In this document: one piece after another, positions 17,534-26,259 of the stretch
Layout of the letters: each line of letters begins with the position of its first letter
How positions within the stretch are numbered: position 1 is the stretch's first letter
Origin: Gammaproteobacteria bacterium
Lineage (GTDB): Bacteria; Pseudomonadota; Gammaproteobacteria; SZUA-229
DNA: 41,126 nucleotides
Assembly (NCBI GenBank): GCA_029882395.1
Contig: JAOUKT010000025.1
Location: forward strand, 1 to 41,126
Reading direction: 5' to 3'
Notes under the pieces: model-generated
What the model was told of the DNA's origin: nothing
Seen by the model: the letters and a program-made list of their open reading frames with translations, nothing else
The model's database searches: none
Translations under genes and position numbers: made by a program

Positions 17534-17855
17534 CTTGATCACCCTTTCATGATTCAGGAAAGTCTGATTCTATCGCCTTTAATGAATGAATAATCATTAC
17601 TTTCAGTATGCATTAGCTAAAAAGATAACCACTCGTCCGATTGATAATAAAATAATAATATTATAATTATCAAATCAATAAAACTATTATCTTTTAAAAA
17701 CAATAAGTTAGAGTAGACACATATGAAAACAAACATTTATAAAAGACCTGACTGCTTGATTCTTCATCGCTTAGTTCATTCTCACAGCTTATAGCGCTAT
17801 TAAATTGTTATATAATAAGCGCAATTATTAAAAACTTTTATGAGGAAATAAATAC
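17534..17855. other. AT-rich intergenic region between msrA and the 64-residue gene
   Basis: About 320 bases without a supported gene. A nested AT inverted repeat lies at 17641-17673 (TTGATAAT ... ATTATCAA, with ATAAT/ATTAT inside). A 23-codon ORF from ATG 17723 has no clear ribosome site and is not called. The promoter of the downstream gene is listed separately. Confidence 0.5.
17791..17816 (+). promoter_or_regulatory. Candidate promoter of the 64-residue gene with an overlapping palindrome
   Basis: A perfect TATAAT at 17811-17816 lies 40 bases ahead of the start codon. The position expected for the -35 is occupied by the ten-base perfect palindrome ATAGCGCTAT (17791-17800) rather than a consensus -35, which could mean activator or repressor control. 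Confidence 0.4.
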
Positions 17856-18050
17856 ATGCCGAATTCAGAGACGGGTGCTTGTTGCAAATATGCTTACGCC
17901 ATTGCCTTAACAGGCTTCAGTGGTGCTGGCATAATGAATGAACAAGGTGAGCTGGTGGCTGTGACTGAAAACATGGTTGTAAACGCAGTTAACCAGGTTC
18001 ATTCCGCATGGGATGCCACTCGCCAATTAAAACAAGCCATATTACGATAA
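17856..18050 (+). CDS. Small protein of unknown function (64 aa)
   Basis: I do not recognise this product. It reads MPNSETGACCKYAYAIALTG, then a glycine-rich turn (FSGAGIM), then NEQGELVAVTENMVVNAVNQ and ends QLKQAILR. There is a vicinal Cys-Cys pair near the N-terminus and no signal peptide or long membrane helix. It is supported as a real gene by a good ribosome site (TGAGGA about ten bases ahead of the ATG), a TATAAT box 40 bases upstream and a strong intrinsic terminator directly after the stop. Neighbours msrA and DUF523 are on the other strand, so it is its own transcription unit. A redox or regulatory peptide is possible but unsupported. Confidence 0.65.
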   Translation: MPNSETGACCKYAYAIALTGFSGAGIMNEQGELVAVTENMVVNAVNQVHSAWDATRQLKQAILR

Positions 18051-18066
18051 CGCCTGTTTTTATTTC

Positions 18067-18600
18067 CTAAAAAAAGCCCTGTTTAACCAGGGCTTTTTTT
18101 ATAGCGGCTAAAAATGCTTTGCGTTCTGCAGAAAGCATAAAATTCATCTCATCAATGATTAAAATCTCCGGTTTAAGCCTCAGCACTTCGCTAATAAATA
18201 TTCCCGAAGAAACGGCATTGACTAAAGTCTCATTATCAAACAGCTTTGTACTCAAATAGCCACAACTCGGTGAGCCCTTCTTGTTGATAATAGCCACTAA
18301 GTCAGGGTGTGTTGAGACAAAGTTAGCGGCATATGAGCTGAGCTGTTTTGTATAATCACAGCAGACATCATTGACACGGCAGGCTCTGATAGCGCCATGA
18401 TCAAGCGATAAGCGTATTGGAAGACGTGGTACGCCCATGCCCGTCTCGACTTCTGGACAAAAGGCGACCACCTCAAAGTTATTTTCAGAAAATCGGCTGA
18501 GTTCAGAACAAAAATTATGCGTGGCATCATAGCTGACTTTTTCACCTAATAAGCACCGGCTGATGGCGACTTTTGCACGCTTTCTGCACGCACGAGTCAT
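18067..18600 (-). CDS. DUF523 family protein
   Basis: 177 residues. Family landmarks are the N-terminal 'VAISRCLLGEKVSYDATHN', 'VVAFCPEVETGMGVPRLPI' and 'LVAIINKKGSPSCGYLSTKLFDN'. The conserved cysteines (RCLLG, FCPEV, PSCG) suggest a metal or redox site. The biochemical function is not established to my knowledge; related stand-alone and fused forms occur widely in bacteria. Start is the ATG at 18600. The stop and last eight codons fall within the terminator hairpin of the opposite-strand gene, so the 3' end serves two purposes. It lies 49 bases after the double-thioredoxin gene on the same strand, so the pair could be co-transcribed. Confidence 0.88.
   Translation of the reverse strand: MTRACRKRAKVAISRCLLGEKVSYDATHNFCSELSRFSENNFEVVAFCPEVETGMGVPRLPIRLSLDHGAIRACRVNDVCCDYTKQLSSYAANFVSTHPDLVAIINKKGSPSCGYLSTKLFDNETLVNAVSSGIFISEVLRLKPEILIIDEMNFMLSAERKAFLAAIKKALVKQGFF
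18069..18100 (+). terminator. Intrinsic terminator of the 64-residue gene, inside the DUF523 coding end
   Basis: GCCCTG and CAGGGC form the stem around TTTAAC, flanked by an A-run and a run of seven T. It lies 19 bases after the plus-strand stop and overlaps the last codons of the convergent DUF523 gene, where it encodes the C-terminal ALVKQGFF. Confidence 0.88.
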
Positions 18601-18649
18601 GGCGATGCCCCGCTCATATTAACAGTAAAAGCCAGAATGTCATATATAA

Positions 18650-19651
18650 CTATGGCTCAGACTGTGAAGAACGCCACTGCAAAAACCCGGGACTTGTTTT
18701 ATAGCCACGGGTTCTGATGAAATCTAATACCCGGCTTAATCTGTTAACCCAGACAACAGAGTCTATCCTTATGATTTCGTTACCCGATTCATCAAAAAAC
18801 ACAATGGTAGGTGTGTAATGTATATTAAGTGTATTTGCCCAGTCTATTAACGTTGTTTTTGTACCATCCGGCGTAATGATTTGCTGGCGGCTGGAAACAT
18901 CAAGCTGAATTACATCCATGTCATCAAGCTTGCTTTTTATACTGGCTTGTTCCAGGGGGATTGAATGCAGAATGTCACAGGCATGGCAGTATTTGTTTTC
19001 AAAAAATACGGCCAACGGCCTTTCTGCCGGAAATCGCTGTCTGTTTAAATTATGCGGCGGTGCATCAAAGAAAGACTGAAAGTTTAGCTCATCGTTACCA
19101 TTAGAATCTAGTGAGCTCTTTGCCTGCGAAAGATAGGACCTGAATGAATGTTTTTCATAATGTTTGTCTGCCACATATTCAAGCGCAGCAAGAAAACGAT
19201 ACGGCTGCTGGTAGCCAGACAATTTGAGCACCCTGCTTCCGCTCTGGTTATAAAATAAAAGCGATGGAGTAAAGTTGGTTTTCATTTTTAATGAATATTG
19301 TTTTTCATCGTAAACATAACCATCAAAATCGGTAATGTTTTTAATGCCTTTTGTATCGATAGCTATCACATCAAAATGGCTAACAGTGTAATGGACAATA
19401 TCTTTTCTTCGCCAGTTGTTATCCAGCAATGCTTTACAGTAGGGGCAGTCTTTGCGGCCAAAATAGACAATAATACCTTTTTTGTTATTGGCAACGGCTT
19501 CATCAAGGTCATCCTTAAGATCCAGAAAACTCAGTTTAAACCAGTCAGGCAGGATTATTTTCGATGATAATGTATCGTCAGAAAAAACAGCTTCTTCAGC
19601 TGTCACGACGGAAAATAAAAGCATCCCGATCGCCATAAAAAACATCTTCAT
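18650..19651 (-). CDS. Periplasmic protein with two thioredoxin-like domains (SoxW-type)
   Basis: 333 residues with a short signal peptide (MKMFFMAIGMLLFSVVTA). Domain 1 (about 45-170) has 'GIIVYFGRKDCPYCKALLDNNW' and the cis-Pro loop 'TNFTPSLLFYNQSG'. Domain 2 (about 205-320) has 'LAVFFENKYCHACDILHS' and 'IHYTPTIVFFDESG'. Each keeps a CxxC pair (CPYC and CHAC) and the cis-proline, so both may be redox-active. The 'KxCxxCk' context and the insert between motif and cis-Pro resemble SoxW and other exported thiol oxidoreductases. No sox or ccm genes adjoin it; DUF523 follows by 49 bases. A role in periplasmic disulfide reduction is inferred; the partner is unknown. Confidence 0.82.
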   Translation of the reverse strand: MKMFFMAIGMLLFSVVTAEEAVFSDDTLSSKIILPDWFKLSFLDLKDDLDEAVANNKKGIIVYFGRKDCPYCKALLDNNWRRKDIVHYTVSHFDVIAIDTKGIKNITDFDGYVYDEKQYSLKMKTNFTPSLLFYNQSGSRVLKLSGYQQPYRFLAALEYVADKHYEKHSFRSYLSQAKSSLDSNGNDELNFQSFFDAPPHNLNRQRFPAERPLAVFFENKYCHACDILHSIPLEQASIKSKLDDMDVIQLDVSSRQQIITPDGTKTTLIDWANTLNIHYTPTIVFFDESGNEIIRIDSVVWVNRLSRVLDFIRTRGYKTSPGFLQWRSSQSEP

Positions 19652-19835
19652 ACAGGAATTCGCTCGTCAACGGGTGACAAATTAAACAATCTATCGTTAC
19701 TAACAAAGTTATGCATTGTTTTACATCAAATACAGTTTTTTTAATCAAAGCCCGGCACAGCCTGTTTGACTCTGTGATCTATTGCTGGTTAATTATGCTA
19801 AAATGAAATTTTATATCTATGAATAAGTGATAAAA

Positions 19836-20321
19836 ATGGCAAAAATAGCACAAAATATGGTTGTATCACTGGATTATACCCTGACAAATGACGCCGGTGA
19901 AACGCTGGATAAATCTGAAAATGGTCAGTTTGTATATTTGCACGGTTCTAATAGCATCATTCCGGGCCTGGAGAATGCACTAAACGACAAAGCGCTGAAT
20001 GATAAGTTTGATATCATTATTGAACCAGAAGAGGCGTACGGCTTAAAAGATGAAGCAAAAAAACAGGTTGTAGGCCGTGATATGTTTGAGGCCGACAGCC
20101 CGATTGAAGTGGGTGTGCAGTTTCATGCTCAAAGCCCTGAGGGTGAGATGCTGGTAATAACGGTAACCGACGTAAAAGATGATGAAATTACGATTGACGG
20201 CAATCACCCGCTGGCCGGAGAACGACTGCATTTTAGTATAGAAGTCAAAGAAATACGTGAAGCAAGCGAAGAAGAAATTTCACATGGCCACGTACACGGA
20301 CCCGATGCACACAATCACTGA
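19836..20321 (+). CDS. slyD: SlyD-type FKBP peptidyl-prolyl isomerase
   Basis: 161 residues from the ATG at 19836; an in-frame GTG three codons earlier is less likely. FKBP parts: 'NMVVSLDYTLTNDAGETLDKS', 'FVYLHGSNSIIPGLENAL', then the inserted chaperone flap ('IIEPEEAYG' through 'VITVTDVKDDEITIDGNHPLAG') and the closing 'LHFSIEVKEIREAS'. The C-terminus is histidine-rich (HGHVHGPDAHNH), a short version of the SlyD metal-binding tail used for nickel handling. SlyD combines proline isomerisation, folding assistance and metal binding in the cytoplasm. The extended -10-like TGCTAAAAT at 19796-19804 may be its promoter. Its stop overlaps the convergent GGDEF-EAL stop by seven bases. Confidence 0.94.
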   Translation: MAKIAQNMVVSLDYTLTNDAGETLDKSENGQFVYLHGSNSIIPGLENALNDKALNDKFDIIIEPEEAYGLKDEAKKQVVGRDMFEADSPIEVGVQFHAQSPEGEMLVITVTDVKDDEITIDGNHPLAGERLHFSIEVKEIREASEEEISHGHVHGPDAHNH

Positions 20322-22861
20322 TCAGCCGTACTAACCAAGCCACTGATAACCTTTTCCTGATAAGTATCAAGCCACTTCGTCAGATGCTTTTCAGGCAGAG
20401 GTTTAGAGATTAAATATCCCTGTATGGTATTGCAGCCATACGTCCGCAACTGCTCCAGTACCTCGTATGTTTCAACCCCTTCTGCAACGACATTTAAGCC
20501 GAGGTTATGGGCCATTTCTATAGTCGATTTAACAATAACGGAATTTCTTTCATCTTCAAGCATATTGAGTATGAATGATTTATCAATCTTCAGTTCATTA
20601 ACGGAAAGCTGGCTGAGGTAACTTAATGATGAAAAGCCGGTACCGTAATCATCAATAGATAACCTGATGCCGATCGCCTTTAGCTTATTGAGATTACTAA
20701 TAGCCAGTTTCGGATTTGACATCATGGCGCTTTCAGTAATTTCAAATACCAACTGATCAGCCACATTTTGGTATTTATATAACAGTGATTGCACGGTATC
20801 AATGAAATCCACATCGTATAAATTATAAACGGAGAGGTTAACCGCGACCTTAATATTCAGCCCCTGCTCTTTCCAGTTCAGCGTATGAATCAGCGACTCT
20901 TCCATAACCCAGTAAGTTATTTCGTTAATAAAGCCGGTCTGTTCTGCAATCGGAATAAACTCTTTTGGCATCACCATGCCAAACTCAGGGTGATGCCACC
21001 TGATCAGTGCCTCAACACTGTCCAGTTTAAAATCACTTAAATTCAGTTTTGGCTGGAAATATAAAATAAGGCCGTCATGATTAATGGAGTTTTTGATATC
21101 ATGGATAAGTGACAAGCGATCCAGGGTATAATTATCATCAGTCGATTTGTAAAAGACATATGGTTTTTTTTGTTTTTTAGAGATATACATGGCAACATCT
21201 GCATGGCGTAAAAGCGTGCTATTATCTTTGCCATGATCCGGATATAAAGCGACCCCAATACTCATTCCAATGTAAGTTTTGATGCCTTCGATGATAAACT
21301 TTTCTTCAATGGTGCGTTGGATGTTATCTAGCACCTCTAACACGGCTGGCTTATCGGCTTCAGGTATCAGGATTGCAAATTCATCACCACCCAGCCTTGC
21401 GATCACGGCATTGTCGGAAAGCATGCTCCACAATCTGTGTCCAACCTTGACCAGTAACTGATCACCGATATGATGACCCAATGTATCATTGATATCCTTA
21501 AATCCGTTTAAATCTATTAATAACACTGCTGACCGGGTAACTTTTGAAAAGCCTTTGTGTAAAAAACTGTCCATTTTTTGAAGAAAATACTTTCTATTAG
21601 GAAGCCCAGTTAAAGAATCATGATTGGCCTGAAAAGACAACTCCTGTTGTCGCAAATGAATTTGCACTTTCATATCAGAAAATGCTTCAATCAGATTGTT
21701 AGCTTCTGAAGAGCTGGCACGGGGTAGCTGCTGATCTCCAGCACCGGTTGACTCCGCTTTTATGGCCAGGGCAACCTGACTTATGGGCTTAAATACAACA
21801 ATTTTCAAAGCGTATAAAAGCAATGTCAGAATAACAATGACAATAATATAAGCAGAATACAAAAAGGCAGACTGGTTATTAATCATTTTTTCTATAAGTA
21901 GCTTATCGTTGTGCTCTGACAGGCGTACTTCTTCATCGAAAATCATCAATAGATTGGTTATCTGATCTAAACGCGGCTGAATATTGGATTTAAGTATCTT
22001 CAAATCCATGCGCCAGTTATCAGAATGATGGATCTTTTTTACTTCTTCAAATGCAGCAAACCAGTTTTCAAGTGCTGTACTCATTTCTTCTAAGGCATCA
22101 CTGGTTTCAAAGCCAAGCCTGCCTTTAGCTTCCTGTTTTTTAAGTTTATGTATTTGTGTGCTCAGATTCTTATACTGTAGGCTAACGGCGTGTTCCTGCC
22201 GCGGCAAAATTTTTGTATCAAAGGCACCGAACTGGTTTGCAAGATAAATCCTGAAGTTAGATAAAAGCTGACTCCATAAATACCTTATATCGACAACAGC
22301 CTGGTAGTTATTCAAACTGACAGCAGTTTTGGAAGCTTTGGTTTCATTCAGTGCAACACTGATGGCATTAACAAACCTGATCCTGTTGGGCCGCATAACG
22401 GTAGCGGCTACTTTAAGTGACGGATATTGTCGATTAGAGTCTTTTCTGATTTCGGTTAAGCTGATCATTTCTTTCTCCAGAAGAGAAAGTGAAGCTAATA
22501 AAGACTCAAATAGTTCTGACTTGTTTCTCAAGCGAACCCATTCGGATTTTTTGATGTCATTTGTGTTTTTACTGGCATGCTGAAGTGTAGAAAGCATCCA
22601 TTTCTGCACCAGCTGATTGCTCGGATCAAGAAGAAAAGTATCCAGCAGCTTATAGCTTTCAAGTAAATCAGACTGAACACTATTTTTTTTATCAATAACA
22701 AACTCACGCAGTGACAGATTGTCCTCAATGGTTTGTTGTATGTTTTTCTGTTCTATATGGACATAATAAGAATTAATAGACAAAATCACGGCTAATGAAA
22801 AAATTAAAGCAGTGATCCTGGATTGTAAGCTGTGGAAATAGCGAGATAATGATTGAAACAA
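20315..22861 (-). CDS. Membrane GGDEF-EAL cyclic-di-GMP enzyme
   Basis: 848 residues. TM1 is at about 16-34, a helical periplasmic sensor region spans about 35-330, TM2 is at about 332-354, and a HAMP-like linker follows. The GGDEF domain has an intact 'ARLGGDEFAIL' (near 490) and 'DSLTGLPNR'. No RxxD inhibitory site stands five residues before GGDEF. The EAL domain has 'VEALIRWHHPEFG' (near 617), 'FEITESAM', 'IDDYGTGFSSL', 'LKIDKSFI' and 'VAEGVET', the residues expected of an active phosphodiesterase. It could therefore make and break cyclic-di-GMP. The frame has no ATG before TM1; the TTG at 22861 is the likely start, without a clear ribosome site, which may mean low expression. It is a plausible controller of the riboswitch at 5172-5258. 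Confidence 0.93.
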   Translation of the reverse strand: MFQSLSRYFHSLQSRITALIFSLAVILSINSYYVHIEQKNIQQTIEDNLSLREFVIDKKNSVQSDLLESYKLLDTFLLDPSNQLVQKWMLSTLQHASKNTNDIKKSEWVRLRNKSELFESLLASLSLLEKEMISLTEIRKDSNRQYPSLKVAATVMRPNRIRFVNAISVALNETKASKTAVSLNNYQAVVDIRYLWSQLLSNFRIYLANQFGAFDTKILPRQEHAVSLQYKNLSTQIHKLKKQEAKGRLGFETSDALEEMSTALENWFAAFEEVKKIHHSDNWRMDLKILKSNIQPRLDQITNLLMIFDEEVRLSEHNDKLLIEKMINNQSAFLYSAYIIVIVILTLLLYALKIVVFKPISQVALAIKAESTGAGDQQLPRASSSEANNLIEAFSDMKVQIHLRQQELSFQANHDSLTGLPNRKYFLQKMDSFLHKGFSKVTRSAVLLIDLNGFKDINDTLGHHIGDQLLVKVGHRLWSMLSDNAVIARLGGDEFAILIPEADKPAVLEVLDNIQRTIEEKFIIEGIKTYIGMSIGVALYPDHGKDNSTLLRHADVAMYISKKQKKPYVFYKSTDDNYTLDRLSLIHDIKNSINHDGLILYFQPKLNLSDFKLDSVEALIRWHHPEFGMVMPKEFIPIAEQTGFINEITYWVMEESLIHTLNWKEQGLNIKVAVNLSVYNLYDVDFIDTVQSLLYKYQNVADQLVFEITESAMMSNPKLAISNLNKLKAIGIRLSIDDYGTGFSSLSYLSQLSVNELKIDKSFILNMLEDERNSVIVKSTIEMAHNLGLNVVAEGVETYEVLEQLRTYGCNTIQGYLISKPLPEKHLTKWLDTYQEKVISGLVSTADQ

Positions 22862-22954
22862 AATAATTACAAATCAATTTAGAAAAGAATGCACTATTTA
22901 TAACATAGTTTTATCAAACAGATCACTAGATACTTCTATAATTCATGTTTATTT

Positions 22955-23725
22955 TTAACTTTGCAGTTGGCAGGTATAATGAATGTATCGCCCCATCAGG
23001 TTAAAGGGCTCCTTATTTGCATAGATAGATTCCATTTCTATAATATCTTCAATACTTCTGCCCTGCTTTAACTCCTTCTTCAAATAATCATAAATCACCC
23101 TGATACCTGTTTTTTTATGAACCGTAAATTGATGCTCATGCAGCCATCTGTTGACATCTTCAGGCGCAATTGGGTTTGTCGGCGTCAAGCCACCGGGGTG
23201 TCCTTTAAAGTCCTGTTGCAAGACTTTTTTAAAATTACCCTTCAGCAAATTATAAAAAACAATTGCATTGAGATTATAAAACATCAGCGACAAACAGCCG
23301 CCTGGCTTAAGGCGTTTTTTTAGCACCGCAATAACAGACTCGGGATCATCAAGCCATTCAAGCACAGCATGAAATATAATTAAATCGTAGCACTGGTCAT
23401 GCTCATCATCCAGTTCCTGTACTGATGAGTGAATAAATCTGGCAGAGCAGTTTTGCTTATTAAATACTTCTTTTGCAGTGATAAGCATATCGGATGAAAT
23501 ATCACAAAGCGTTAATTCATGACCTTTTTTTGCCAGATGCAGCGCCACCTGACCCATTCCACAGCCTGCATCCAGTATTGAGAGTTTGGTATTATGCTGT
23601 AGAGCAGGCATATTCTGCTCTAAATCATCCAGCACCAGTGTTAACCTGATTTTGCCTTTGGCGGTATTATAGATATTATTTTTAAAGCGTTTACTGTGTT
23701 GATCAAAATTTGTGTCTTTAGACAT
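22955..23725 (-). CDS. cmoM: tRNA 5-carboxymethoxyuridine methyltransferase
   Basis: 256 residues. It lines up along its length with E. coli CmoM (SmtA/YcbD), which methylates cmo5U34 to mcmo5U34 in wobble-reading tRNAs. Visible are the N-terminal 'NFDQHSKRFKNNIYNTAKGKIRL', the SAM-binding motif 'ILDAGCGMGQVALHLAKKGH', 'CDISSDML', 'YDLIIFHAVLEWLDDPESV', 'LKPGGCLSLMFYNLNAIVFYNLLKGNF' and the C-terminal 'EPFNLMGRYIHYTCQ'. The FHAVLEW and SLMFYN blocks are specific to this subfamily rather than generic methyltransferases. It is divergent from the LonB-like gene with 80 to 125 bases between them, and follows no partner gene. Confidence 0.93.
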   Translation of the reverse strand: MSKDTNFDQHSKRFKNNIYNTAKGKIRLTLVLDDLEQNMPALQHNTKLSILDAGCGMGQVALHLAKKGHELTLCDISSDMLITAKEVFNKQNCSARFIHSSVQELDDEHDQCYDLIIFHAVLEWLDDPESVIAVLKKRLKPGGCLSLMFYNLNAIVFYNLLKGNFKKVLQQDFKGHPGGLTPTNPIAPEDVNRWLHEHQFTVHKKTGIRVIYDYLKKELKQGRSIEDIIEMESIYANKEPFNLMGRYIHYTCQLQS

Positions 23726-23850
23726 ATAGCACCTATCAATTGATGTTATATTATAAACAGCTATTCACACATTCGCATTAACTGATCATTTCTAAAACCT
23801 GCCGAATGCAGTATATTTATTATTTCAGACAAGACAGTAAAACCACGACC

Positions 23851-26259
23851 ATGAAGCCACTAAGCAGACAACAATTAGACGTTATTCAGCGAGATTATTC
23901 TGTTGAATTTTCCAGCACTGAAGAACTTGAAAGCTTGAACGATGTTCTGGGTCAGGAACGAGCCTTAAAGGCGCTCGATTTTGCGATTGATGTGCCTCAT
24001 CAGGGATATAATCTCTTTGTCATGGGGCCACCTGGCCTTAGCAAGCACGCTATTATTAATGACGTTCTTAATAAAATGGCGAGCGATAGAAGTACGCCAT
24101 CTGACTGGTGTTATACCTATAATTTCAGCCAGGACCATAAACCAAGAATGCTGGAGCTACCGGCGGGTCGTGGCCAAAAATTCCGCAAGAACATGAATAA
24201 CCTGATCGCAGAACTGGGAAAAGCCATACCCGCTGCATTCGAAACCAATGAATACCGCGAAAGAATTCAGTCCATTGAGCGCGAGGCATCTTCACAGCAG
24301 TCGGAACTGGTAAAAAAGCATAAACAAATGGCCCGGGAAGACTCAATCCTGTTAGAAGAAACCGTCTCAGGGTTTAGTTTAAGCCCGATTGTGGATGATA
24401 AAGCGCTGTCTCTTGAAGAATTTTCCCAACTCTCTCCGGACTTGCAGGAATCATTTAACGAAAAAACCAACAAACTGCAGGAAGAGCTTGAATTTATAAT
24501 CCCAAAGTTGAATCAGATTAGCCGTGATTCTAATGATAAAATAAAATCAATGAACCGCGATGTCGCGCTCTTTGCAACCGGCCACCTTATAAAAGACCTG
24601 ATGGGCAGATACGGCGATATCAGCAGCGTCGTACGCTACCTGGAAAGCATTCAGCAGGATGTACTCGACCATTTGCAGGACTTTACAAACACCGAAGAAG
24701 AAGCACCGGCCAATGAATTATTGCCCGTAAAAAACACCCCTCTTGAACGTTACAAAGTTAACCTATTAGTCGACAACAGCACACTAAACGGTGCCCCCGT
24801 GATTTACCTGGACAACCCGACCTATCACAACCTGGTTGGGCGCATCGAGTACGACAGTTATATGGGCTCTATGATAACTGACTTTACGCTGATCAAGCCC
24901 GGCGCACTTCAACAGGCAAACGGCGGCTACCTGATCATCGATGCTGAAAAACTTCTGGTTCAGCCTTTTGCATGGGAAGCCTTAAAACGTGCCTTGTATG
25001 CTCACGTTGTTCGTATCGAATCAATGGAACAGATGCTCAGCACAGACTCAACCAAAAGTCTTGAGCCCGACCCTATTCCAATTGATCTGAAAATTATATT
25101 GATTGGTGATCGTCAGCTTTATTATGAACTGCATCAGCTCGACCCGGACTTTGCTGAATTATTTAAAATAGAAGCTGACTTTGATGAAGAAATTAATCAC
25201 ACCACAGAGAATAATTTATTATATGCGCGCCTGCTGGCAACCCGGTGCCGTAAATTATCTCTAAGAGAAATCGAAAAAGATGCCGTTAGCCGGATTTTAC
25301 AGTACAGCTCACGACTGGCAGGAGACCGCAAAAAACTATCAACTAAACTCAGAACAATAACCGACCTGTTAATTGAAACAGATTACTGGGCAAACAAATC
25401 TGGTCATGCCTGCATGACTCCCGCAGATGTATCCGCTGCCATACAATCTCAAACCTTGAGGATCTCACGATTACAGTCCCTGATAGAGGAAGATATTAGC
25501 CAGGGCACAATATTAATCGACACCAGTGGTGGTCAGATTGGACAGGTAAACGGTCTCTCTGTTTTTGATATAGGAAAATACGGCTTCGGTCAGCCTTCGT
25601 GTATCACCGCTACCGTGCACCTTGGTAACGGCCAGATTATCAATATTGAACGGGAGGTTGACCTGAGTGGTTCGATTCACGATAAAGGTGTCTTGATTTT
25701 ATCTGCCCTGCTAGCCAACCGCTACGGCAGAAATATTCCCCTGTCCTTTTCAGCAAGTATTGCCTTTGAACAGTCTTATGGACGGATCGATGGTGACAGT
25801 GCTTCGGTGGCCGAGTATTGCGCGCTGATATCTGCACTCATCGATGTGCCCATCAATCAGGGATATGCCGTGACCGGTTCGCTCAACCAGCAGGGAAAAG
25901 TCCAGCCTGTCGGCGGCGTCAATGAAAAAATTGAAGGCTTTTTTGAAATTTGTCAATCACGGGGATTAAGCGGTGAACAGGGCTGCATTATTCCGGCAAT
26001 TAATCTAAAAAACCTGATACTGAATGACAGGGTACTTGCCGCCGTTGAAGCCAAACTATTTCATATCTACGCTATAAATCATGTGGATGATGCGCTGGAA
26101 ATCTTAACCTCGAAAAAAACAGGGCTCATCAACGCGCATGGTGAATTTGAAACTGGCAGCATTAATGATCTTGTAAAGACACGTTTAATAAAAATGGCCG
26201 ATCAGGCCGTTAAGTTTAATCAAAACACATCAGAATTGAACAGTAAAAAACAACAGTAA
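23851..26259 (+). CDS. LonB-like ATP-dependent protease (AAA_32 / Lon proteolytic domain)
   Basis: About 802 residues from the ATG at 23851; an in-frame ATG at 23806 would add 15. The N-terminal AAA part has 'DVLGQERALKALDFAIDVPHQGYNLFVMGPPGLSKHAI', a Walker A that lacks the usual GK[ST], then a long coiled-coil insertion (about 135-290) and a Walker B-like 'GGYLIIDAEKLL'. The C-terminal Lon domain has 'GRIDGDSASVAEYCALISAL' with the catalytic Ser and 'VQPVGGVNEKIEGFFEIC' with the Lys about 43 residues later, matching the Ser-Lys dyad spacing of Lon. The family includes E. coli YcbZ (LonH) but is longer here, close to the roughly 800-residue LonB group. Protease activity is likely; ATP dependence is less certain because of the altered Walker A. 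Confidence 0.92.
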   Translation: MKPLSRQQLDVIQRDYSVEFSSTEELESLNDVLGQERALKALDFAIDVPHQGYNLFVMGPPGLSKHAIINDVLNKMASDRSTPSDWCYTYNFSQDHKPRMLELPAGRGQKFRKNMNNLIAELGKAIPAAFETNEYRERIQSIEREASSQQSELVKKHKQMAREDSILLEETVSGFSLSPIVDDKALSLEEFSQLSPDLQESFNEKTNKLQEELEFIIPKLNQISRDSNDKIKSMNRDVALFATGHLIKDLMGRYGDISSVVRYLESIQQDVLDHLQDFTNTEEEAPANELLPVKNTPLERYKVNLLVDNSTLNGAPVIYLDNPTYHNLVGRIEYDSYMGSMITDFTLIKPGALQQANGGYLIIDAEKLLVQPFAWEALKRALYAHVVRIESMEQMLSTDSTKSLEPDPIPIDLKIILIGDRQLYYELHQLDPDFAELFKIEADFDEEINHTTENNLLYARLLATRCRKLSLREIEKDAVSRILQYSSRLAGDRKKLSTKLRTITDLLIETDYWANKSGHACMTPADVSAAIQSQTLRISRLQSLIEEDISQGTILIDTSGGQIGQVNGLSVFDIGKYGFGQPSCITATVHLGNGQIINIEREVDLSGSIHDKGVLILSALLANRYGRNIPLSFSASIAFEQSYGRIDGDSASVAEYCALISALIDVPINQGYAVTGSLNQQGKVQPVGGVNEKIEGFFEICQSRGLSGEQGCIIPAINLKNLILNDRVLAAVEAKLFHIYAINHVDDALEILTSKKTGLINAHGEFETGSINDLVKTRLIKMADQAVKFNQNTSELNSKKQQ

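Noticed and set aside
17723..17794. A 23-codon ORF (MKTNIYKRPD...) upstream of the 64-residue gene
   Set aside because: Weak ribosome context and no supporting feature; it also runs through the candidate promoter region of the next gene.
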